A stretch of DNA of 64,000 nt from Cupriavidus taiwanensis (GTDB lineage: Bacteria > Pseudomonadota > Gammaproteobacteria > Burkholderiales > Burkholderiaceae): positions 1,385,298-1,449,297 of the forward strand of contig NZ_LT977071.1 in assembly GCF_900250075.1 (NCBI RefSeq), in the 5' to 3' direction. Both the position numbers and the translations under genes were made by a program. Below the pieces are notes generated by a model, which was not told where the DNA came from, ran no database searches, and was given only the letters and a program-made list of their open reading frames with translations. Below are positions 58,651 to 64,000 of the stretch, one piece after another; position 1 is the first letter of the stretch; each line of letters begins with the position of its first letter.

Positions 58651-59649
58651 TCATTGAACAGATTGGATGAACGGTGCACCTGAGGCGCCCGTCATTCGTT
58701 CCACTGTCCGCGCGATATCCTCCGTCGCCGCATAGTGGACCATGTGGCCCACGCCGGGAACGAGCACCAGCGTACTATTTGGCAATTCACGATGCAGTGC
58801 GGTCGAATGCGAGGCTGCGTCGACCATTTTATCCCCCGCTCCCGCCACCAGCGTCACGGGAACTTGCAGTCCGGCATACAGCTCGCGGAATTCTGAAACG
58901 GCTGGGATCATGAATGCCGCATCCTCCGCCGCAGCATTGATCTGCGACGGTCGCAGCAGCATCTCGCGGGAAATCAAGTCAAAAAAGATCGGGGGGGTCT
59001 GCGCCGGGGCGAACATTTGCCGCAACGCGCGCTTCAGAAGCAGTCGTCCGGCCAGGGGCGCCACGGTATAGCGGAGCGCGTCACCTACCACAGGGATGGC
59101 TGCAGGCGAAGTCAGCAGGACGTCCACCCTTGCGGATGGATAGTAGTAGCCGGAAATCAGCACAAGGCCGCGAACGTCAACTGTGGATTCAAGCGCCATG
59201 CCAAGCGCCACCAGTGTGCCCAGTGAATGCCCTACTACCAGGGGACGCTCGACCCCCAGCTGTGCCAAGGCTTTTCGCAACAAAGCCGCCTGCGCGCGGG
59301 GTGTCCACCGACGGTCCCGCGGGCGTTGGCTATGCCCAAAGCCGGGGCGGTCGAACAGGATGACCCGGTGCCGCCTGGATAAAGATCTTAGCAATCCACT
59401 GGCGACATAGTCCTGAAGCAGCACTGCATTGCCGTGAAGGAGCACCACAGCTGGACCTTCGCCTTCGTCGATGTAATGCAATTGCACCCCGTCGACCGTG
59501 AGAAAGCTTCCCTGCGGTGGATGGTCACGCTCTGCCTGGCGCGCGCGGTGATGCACCCACGCGGCGGTGCCAGCCGCTGCAGCGACGCTGGCCAAAGTAG
59601 CGAACACACCCTTTGACGATGCACGGGACTTGCTGTTGGACGTGGACAT
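58651..59649 (-). CDS. Alpha/beta hydrolase
   Basis: A 332-residue alpha/beta-hydrolase-fold enzyme. The oxyanion region is VVLLHGNAVLLQDY (about 67-80), the nucleophile elbow GHSLG (Ser near 142), the acid region VTLVAGAGDKMVDAASH, and the catalytic His in VPGVGHMVHY near 306. The N-terminus has a hydrophobic segment (VFATLASVAAAAGTAAWVHH) that could anchor it in the inner membrane. The chosen ATG at 59649 has weak ribosome-binding; a TTG 48 nt upstream is less likely. Substrate unknown; lipase, esterase or haloperoxidase-like branches all share these motifs. Confidence 0.82.
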   Translation of the reverse strand: MSTSNSKSRASSKGVFATLASVAAAAGTAAWVHHRARQAERDHPPQGSFLTVDGVQLHYIDEGEGPAVVLLHGNAVLLQDYVASGLLRSLSRRHRVILFDRPGFGHSQRPRDRRWTPRAQAALLRKALAQLGVERPLVVGHSLGTLVALGMALESTVDVRGLVLISGYYYPSARVDVLLTSPAAIPVVGDALRYTVAPLAGRLLLKRALRQMFAPAQTPPIFFDLISREMLLRPSQINAAAEDAAFMIPAVSEFRELYAGLQVPVTLVAGAGDKMVDAASHSTALHRELPNSTLVLVPGVGHMVHYAATEDIARTVERMTGASGAPFIQSVQ

Positions 59650-60163
59650 AGGATTCTCGGGTGGAAGAGAAGGCGTTGTGGCTTCGCTTGACACCAAAAA
59701 ACGTCTGGAGAGATGACGTCATCGCGAAGGCAAACCGAATGATGGGGCTCGGGAACGCAATTCTCGTGCCGTCACGCGACAACAATTTCCTCGAGCCCCG
59801 TACTGGGTCCAAAAGGGGGCCACCCGCGGCTTTACCAGAGGCGGCGTGATCAGGCTTTCACCCGCCGCGCAGCAAACTGAAATCACCCCGTGGCGAAGGA
59901 GCAATTTAGGCGTGGAGTATTGTAGAAAGCAGCGTGCGAGCCATGGCTGACCGGTCGCGTACATAGCCCCGAGAGGTGTAGTCAATGCTGCCCCACGCGG
60001 AAAAGCGGTTCGTGACTGCAGACGCGCCTTGTCGTTGAGCAATCCTCTATCAATACCGGTCATCGAGGCTGAGACGTCTGGATGGCTGAGATGGGTCGGC
60101 AAGAGCCACTGAGCAGCCGTTGAGAAGTTGTGCAATGAGAAGTGCCCAAAATGGGCCGGCGTT
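59650..60163. other. 514-nt gene-poor spacer of atypical composition
   Basis: No gene is supported. A minus-strand frame at 59719-60135 is open for 138 codons but has no ribosome-binding site and reads as non-protein-like (clusters of Cys, Arg and Leu). The stretch may be a degraded mobile-element or gene remnant, but I cannot identify a family. No terminal inverted repeats were found by eye. Confidence 0.4.
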
Positions 60164-61231
60164 TCACGCCTTGCGCGGCGCCGCCGTGGAACCCCGCACG
60201 ATGAGGTGGGGCTGCAATTGCACGGTGACCGGATCGGAGGCCGGCTTGCTGATCTTCCTGAGCAGAAGGCGCGCCGCCTCCTCGCCCATCTCGTGCACGG
60301 CGATCCGGATCGTCGTCAGCGGCGGCGTCAGGGCATCGACGAATGGCATATCGTTGTGGCCGATGACCGAGATGTCGTCGGGGCAATGCAGGCCCTGCTC
60401 GCGCAGGTGGTCGTAGCAGCCCATCGCGACCAGGTCGTTGGCCGCCGCAATCGCGGTCAGGGCGGGAAACACGGTCATCAGTTGCGCGCAGGCGACCCGG
60501 CCCGCATTGCGGGAATAGCTGGATGCCTCGACCACGTGCCAGTCCGCGCGACGCAGGCGATGGCGCCTGACGGCCTGGATAAAGCCCTCGCGGCGCAGGT
60601 AGCCGGTTGACAGCGATGCCGGCCCGGCGATATGCCCGATGCGGCGATGACCGAGCTCCATCAGGTGATCGACGGTCAGCTGCATGGCCCGCACGCTGTC
60701 GCTCACGACCGAGGACACGCTGCCCGACCCTTCGCCGCGGTTGACTGTCACCACGGGGACGTGCCGTGCCAGGCAATACTCGAGCAACGGATCCTCGCGT
60801 TCGGCGGTGGCCAGCACCAGCCCTTCGACCTGCCGCCCGAGCAGCTGGTCGATCACGAACCGCTGCCGGCGCTTGTCGCTGCCCGCGTTGACCACGATCG
60901 GCACATAGCCCTGCTGCGCCAGCACCACCTCGATCCCGGCCAGGATCGGCGGAAACACGGGGTTGGCAATATCGGGCAGCACCACGCCGATCAGCCCGGA
61001 GCGCTGGGTGCGCAGGCCGGCGGCAATGCGGTTGGGGGAAAAGCCGCGCGCCTCGGCAACGGCCAGCACGCGCGCCGCCACGTCTTCTGCCACGAGATGC
61101 CGCGTCGCCGGGTTCATCACCCGCGACACGGTCGAATAATGCACGTCGATCTCGGCAGCCAGGTCTTTGAGGGTGAGGCGCTTGCGCTCGGGCATGTAGG
61201 GTGAGGGCCGGGAAGGATGGGAGTACGCCAT
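60164..61231 (-). CDS. LacI family transcriptional regulator
   Basis: A 355-residue regulator. The N-terminal helix-turn-helix LTLKDLAAEIDVHYSTVSRV (about 19-38) is the LacI signature, with the hinge helix following. The periplasmic-binding-like effector domain carries GLIGVVLPDIANPVFPPILA, VEGLVLATAE and LGHRRIGHIAGPASLSTGYL. The start may be the ATG at 61195 (MPERKRLTLKD), which gives a more typical LacI N-terminus. It is the last gene of the minus-strand unit with porin and Bug receptor, 48 nt after the Bug gene. A LacI-type operator lies upstream of the porin, so it probably represses its own unit. Confidence 0.9.
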   Translation of the reverse strand: MAYSHPSRPSPYMPERKRLTLKDLAAEIDVHYSTVSRVMNPATRHLVAEDVAARVLAVAEARGFSPNRIAAGLRTQRSGLIGVVLPDIANPVFPPILAGIEVVLAQQGYVPIVVNAGSDKRRQRFVIDQLLGRQVEGLVLATAEREDPLLEYCLARHVPVVTVNRGEGSGSVSSVVSDSVRAMQLTVDHLMELGHRRIGHIAGPASLSTGYLRREGFIQAVRRHRLRRADWHVVEASSYSRNAGRVACAQLMTVFPALTAIAAANDLVAMGCYDHLREQGLHCPDDISVIGHNDMPFVDALTPPLTTIRIAVHEMGEEAARLLLRKISKPASDPVTVQLQPHLIVRGSTAAPRKA

Positions 61232-61279
61232 TTTAAGCCAGCGCGCAATCCGTCTCCCGGCGCCCCGCTCCGCGCGGCG

Positions 61280-62263
61280 CTACTGCCCCGCAAGCGCCCC
61301 GGATTGGCGGATGACCGGCGCAAGCTTGCCGATCTCTGCCTGGATATACGAGGCGAATTCCTGCGGTGACGATCGCTTCGGCTCTGCGCCCTGCGCCGCC
61401 AGCCGATCGCGCACGTCGGGCGCCGCCAGCGCCCTGCCGATCTCGGCGTTGAGGGTATCGATGATCTCCTTCGGCGTGCCGGCCGGCGCCAGGATGCCAA
61501 ACCACGAGTCGAAGGCGTAGCCCGGCAAGCCGGACTCTGCCACGGTCGGAATATCGGGCAGCGAACTGCTGCGCCTGGCCGTGGTGACCGCCAGCGCGCG
61601 CAGCTTGCCCTCCCGCACGAACGGCATGGCCGACACCGTCGGGGCGAACATCATGTCGCCGCGCCCGGCCATGACGTCGGTCAGCGCCTCGCCCGTGCCC
61701 TTGTACGGGATATGGACGATGTCGATGCCGGCCTGCATCCTGAACATCTCGCCGCTGAGATGCGTGGAGCTGCCGGAGCCGGCCGAATCGAAATTCAGCT
61801 TTCCGGGCGCCGCTCTGGCAGCCGTCACCAGGTCGTGCACCGATTTGTATTTGCTGCCGGCGCTGACCACCAGCACGTTGGGCACCGTCGCCACCAGCGA
61901 CACCGGCGCGAAGTCCTTGACAGTGTCGTAAGCCAGCTTGGGATACAGCGTGGCGTTGATCGCATGGCCCACCGACACCAGGATCAGCGTGTAGCCATCC
62001 GGCGCCGCCTTGGCGACGCCGGTCGCGCCGAGCGTGCCGCCGGCGCCGGGGCGGTTGTCGACGATCACCTGGTAGGTGCCGCCTTCGCTCATCTTGGTGC
62101 CGATGATGCGCGCCAGGATGTCGGTGGCGCTGCCCGCCGAAAACGGCACCACCAGGCGGACCGGCTTGGCGGGGTACGGCGCCTGGGCCAACGCGGCGGG
62201 CGCGGCGGCAAGCATCAAGGACGAGCTCAGCGCCACCACGGCGCCTCGGATGGATCGAATCAT
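61280..62263 (-). CDS. Bug/TctC family solute-binding protein
   Basis: A 327-residue periplasmic receptor of the Bug (TctC) family, greatly expanded in Burkholderiales. Signal peptide MIRSIRGAVVALSSSLMLAA to ALAQ. Motifs: YPAKPVRLVVPFSAGSATDI, IVDNRPGAGGTLGATGVAKA and PGYAFDSWFGILAPAGTPKE. It would bind a carboxylate or similar small acid for uptake or sensing. The start is set by GAGGAGACAGACC. It is located 42 nt after the porin gene. No TctAB permease genes are in view, as is common for orphan Bug proteins. Confidence 0.92.
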   Translation of the reverse strand: MIRSIRGAVVALSSSLMLAAAPAALAQAPYPAKPVRLVVPFSAGSATDILARIIGTKMSEGGTYQVIVDNRPGAGGTLGATGVAKAAPDGYTLILVSVGHAINATLYPKLAYDTVKDFAPVSLVATVPNVLVVSAGSKYKSVHDLVTAARAAPGKLNFDSAGSGSSTHLSGEMFRMQAGIDIVHIPYKGTGEALTDVMAGRGDMMFAPTVSAMPFVREGKLRALAVTTARRSSSLPDIPTVAESGLPGYAFDSWFGILAPAGTPKEIIDTLNAEIGRALAAPDVRDRLAAQGAEPKRSSPQEFASYIQAEIGKLAPVIRQSGALAGQ

Positions 62264-62305
62264 GGTCTGTCTCCTCACTACCGGATCGGGTCGAAGCGGC
62301 ACGCC

Positions 62306-63415
62306 TCAGAAGAAATGGCGCATGCCCAGGGCAAAGGTCTGTGGGTCGGCGCCGGCGCTGACACCCTGTTCATTGATGGCAAAGTCGTAGATCGCATTGC
62401 GCTTGTTATGGATGCGGCTGTAGTAGGCGTACAGCGCGGTGCGTTTGGACAGCGGATAGTCGTAGCCCACCGTCACCTGCGTGGCGCCTGTCTCCGCGCC
62501 GCTGCGGAAAAAGCCCACCGTCTCCGTGGCGCTGCCTGCGCCATTGCCGGCCAGCGCCACGCCCACGCGCACGCTGCCCGGGCCCAGCTTCTGCACCAGC
62601 GACGCGTAGTAGCCGTTACGCGTCAGGTCGCCGGTGGCGGTGCGGTAGTGCAGCCGTTCATAGAGCAGCGCGACGGTCGTGCTGGGAAACTTGTAGGACA
62701 CGCCCGCCTTGATCGCATCGTCATTGCGGCCGGCGGTCTGGTAGTGCTGGTGGAGTTCGTATGCCAGCACCACGTTGAGCGGACCGTTGTCATAGGCCGC
62801 GGAAAAGGAGTACAGCGCCGGATTGCGCGGCACGCTGATCTTCTCCTCGTTGACACCCCAGGCCGCGGCACCGCTGAACCCCGCCAGCGAGGGCGTCTTG
62901 TAGACAATGATGTTCTTCTGGCGGCGGTCGAAGGCGCTGGTGTCCTGCACGTTGTCGGTGCTCGACGCCGACCCGTTGCCGATCAGCGCCATGTAACCGG
63001 CGGTGGTGGGGTAATACGGGTCATAGCCCGCGGTCGCCTCGGTATAGGGCGTCTGCCAGTGGCCCATGAACAGGGTGCCGGCCTTGCCCTGCAGGCCGAT
63101 GCGCGAATTGCGGCCAGCGATCTGGCCCTGGCCGTTATCGAGCGACAGATTGCTCTCGATCTGCCAGATGGCCTTCAGGGTGCCGCCCAGTCCTTCTTCT
63201 CCGCGCATGCCGAACACAGAGCGGTTATTGGTCAGGCGGCCAGTACCGCCGAGATGCGTCCCGTCGGTGGCCGTGCTGGCCCGGGCATATTCCAGTGCCG
63301 TGTTAAGACGTCCGTACAGGGTCACGGTGGACTGGGCGCCGGCCTGCCCGGCCCAGCCGGCCGCGGCGCTGGCGGCCAGCAGCCAGGCCCTTCCGCGCAT
63401 GGGGGCGATTGTCAT
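62306..63415 (-). CDS. Burkholderiales-type general porin
   Basis: A 369-residue outer-membrane porin of the Gram-negative porin family. The signal peptide ends at AGAQ, then STVTLYGRLNTALEYARAS starts the first strand. NRSVFGMRGEEGLGGTLKAI and IGLQGKAGTLFMGHWQTPY are family landmarks. The C-terminus ends in GMRHFF, with the terminal Phe needed for outer-membrane assembly. GGGAGACACCC precedes the ATG. It is the first gene after the cupin, with a LacI-type operator 69 nt upstream of the start. Confidence 0.93.
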   Translation of the reverse strand: MTIAPMRGRAWLLAASAAAGWAGQAGAQSTVTLYGRLNTALEYARASTATDGTHLGGTGRLTNNRSVFGMRGEEGLGGTLKAIWQIESNLSLDNGQGQIAGRNSRIGLQGKAGTLFMGHWQTPYTEATAGYDPYYPTTAGYMALIGNGSASSTDNVQDTSAFDRRQKNIIVYKTPSLAGFSGAAAWGVNEEKISVPRNPALYSFSAAYDNGPLNVVLAYELHQHYQTAGRNDDAIKAGVSYKFPSTTVALLYERLHYRTATGDLTRNGYYASLVQKLGPGSVRVGVALAGNGAGSATETVGFFRSGAETGATQVTVGYDYPLSKRTALYAYYSRIHNKRNAIYDFAINEQGVSAGADPQTFALGMRHFF

Positions 63416-63483
63416 GGGTGTCTCCCTTTGTTGTGGTTGTCGTGGTGTCGCGGTTGTCGTCTGGCAAGCGAACGTGACGTTTT

Positions 63484-63497
63484 TGCAATCGTTTGCA
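63484..63497. promoter_or_regulatory. LacI-type operator upstream of the porin
   Basis: TGCAA-TCGT-TTGCA is a 5-bp inverted repeat with a CG-containing centre, the usual form of LacI-family operators. It sits 69 nt before the porin ATG and is flanked by T and A runs. The LacI-type gene at 60164 is the obvious binding partner. Confidence 0.65.
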
Positions 63498-63514
63498 CAA
63501 CAGCGTCAAAAAAA

Positions 63515-63856
63515 TCAGGTGGCCGGAAACGGCATCGCCAGCAGCAGCATTGCGGGCCGATTGCCCGGATTCGATACCTGACGCGCTTCCCCGGGCGCAA
63601 GCCGTACCGAATCGAACTGTCCCAGCAGCGCCGCTTGTTCCGACGTGCGAATGCAGACCTCGCCTTCCAGCACGACGTAGTGCTTTTCCACCGCCGAGGC
63701 ATCCAGCGCGGTATGCCCGCCCGGCAGCAGCACCGAGACGCCGAGCCACAGCGACGCTGCGGGCCCCGCTTCATGGCCCTGCAGGCGCAGGCAATGCATG
63801 CCCTCATGATTCGCCGGAAAGTACGCCGGCGCCTGGGCGAACCGGGTAACGTTCAT
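63515..63856 (-). CDS. Cupin domain protein
   Basis: A 113-residue single-cupin protein. The core has LWLGVSVLLPGGHTALDASA (about 30-49), YVVLEGEVCIRTSEQAALLG and SVRLAPGEARQVSNPGNRPA. The His/Glu set of metal-binding cupins is only partly present (GGHTALDASAVEKHYVVLEGE). The ATG overlaps the stop of the upstream dehydrogenase gene, so the two are coupled. Such small cupins often bind sugar acids or aromatic acids, fitting a catabolic unit. Its own gene ends 99 nt before the porin ATG. Confidence 0.82.
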   Translation of the reverse strand: MNVTRFAQAPAYFPANHEGMHCLRLQGHEAGPAASLWLGVSVLLPGGHTALDASAVEKHYVVLEGEVCIRTSEQAALLGQFDSVRLAPGEARQVSNPGNRPAMLLLAMPFPAT

Positions 63857-64000
63857 GGCTGGAGCACCACGCGTTCCGCCGCGCCCTCCAGCACGGCACG
63901 GTAGGCCTCCCTGGCCTGCGCCAGCGAATAGGTGTAATCGGGCAGTACCGGGAACGGCCACAGCTGGCCGCTGGCGAACATCGGCGCGAGCTGGTCCAGG
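63853..64000 (-). CDS. Zinc-type MDR dehydrogenase/quinone oxidoreductase, C-terminal end (5' truncated by window edge)
   Basis: The last 48 codons of a minus-strand gene entering from the right edge. The sequence LAPMFASGQLWPFPVLPDYT, then YSLAQAREAYRAVLEGAAER and VVLQP, matches the end of medium-chain dehydrogenases of the quinone oxidoreductase/alcohol dehydrogenase type, with the final VVL strand. The frame overlaps the cupin start (ATGA). The NAD(P)-binding motif is outside the window. The activity cannot be fixed from this end alone. Confidence 0.75.
   Translation of the reverse strand, partial: LDQLAPMFASGQLWPFPVLPDYTYSLAQAREAYRAVLEGAAERVVLQP

Noticed and set aside
59719..60135. 138-codon minus-strand frame in the spacer before the LacI gene
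   Set aside because: No ribosome-binding site, non-protein-like composition and no family similarity. Possibly a remnant, but not supported as a gene.

Overview
The window is GC-rich chromosomal DNA (roughly two thirds G+C by eye) with the gene families of a beta-proteobacterium of the Burkholderiales. A Cupriavidus/Ralstonia-type organism fits best. Evidence: a Bug/TctC-type solute receptor, a Burkholderiales-type general porin, a double-length UvrA, BON-domain and DUF2783/DUF2188/DUF2383 proteins, and a GlgE-type alpha-glucan cluster. The species call is inference. I saw no rRNA, tRNA, CRISPR array or intact insertion sequence.

Layout. (1) 0-2.1 kb: the end of an FAD-dependent aromatic hydroxylase, a DUF2783 protein and an ACS-family MFS transporter, probably an aromatic-acid catabolic unit. 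(2) 2.1-9.8 kb: many small stress-type genes, including DUF2188, an erythromycin-esterase family protein, two BON proteins, a flavodoxin-fold oxidoreductase, a CinA-C amidase, small exported proteins, a DUF2383 protein and small membrane proteins. (3) 10.1-31.2 kb: a complete alpha-glucan/trehalose block, glgE - treS::mak - glgB - glgX - malQ - glgP - treZ - treY. Most genes are translationally coupled through ATGA overlaps. TreYZ can release trehalose from glucan. TreS::Mak can turn trehalose into maltose 1-phosphate. GlgE polymerises it, GlgB branches it, and GlgX, MalQ and GlgP mobilise it. There is no glgA or glgC here. (4) 31.2-35.4 kb: more stress-type genes (exported proteins, BON proteins, disordered charged proteins, an EEP-family phosphoesterase). 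(5) 35.45-41.3 kb: a 1953-residue tandem-fused UvrA with a LexA/SOS box upstream. (6) 41.4-56.4 kb: two divergent operons for organosulfur scavenging. One encodes a peptide-type ABC importer with an AhpD-like protein inside the operon. The other encodes MsuE, a DszC/SfnC-like flavoprotein, two tandem SfnB proteins, a DszA/NtaA-type FMNH2 monooxygenase and MetQ-MetN-MetI. The divergent spacer holds a sigma-54-like -24/-12 element and inverted repeats. (7) 56.4-60.1 kb: a segment that reads as AT-richer, with a DUF5625 protein, two lipoproteins, an alpha/beta hydrolase and two long gene-poor stretches, probably accessory. (8) 60.2-64 kb: a LacI-regulated unit (MDR dehydrogenase end, cupin, porin, Bug receptor, LacI repressor) with a LacI-type operator in front of the porin.

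Most notable signals. A terminator-like hairpin followed by five T lies in the leader of the glgE operon, in a spacer where no upstream gene needs terminating. A short motif close to GTAGTTTTTACA recurs upstream of glgE, treZ, the cinA-like gene and an exported-protein gene. The UvrA fusion carries an SOS box. The sulfur cluster has the regulatory signals listed above. GlgE carries an extra N-terminal domain of about 445 residues.
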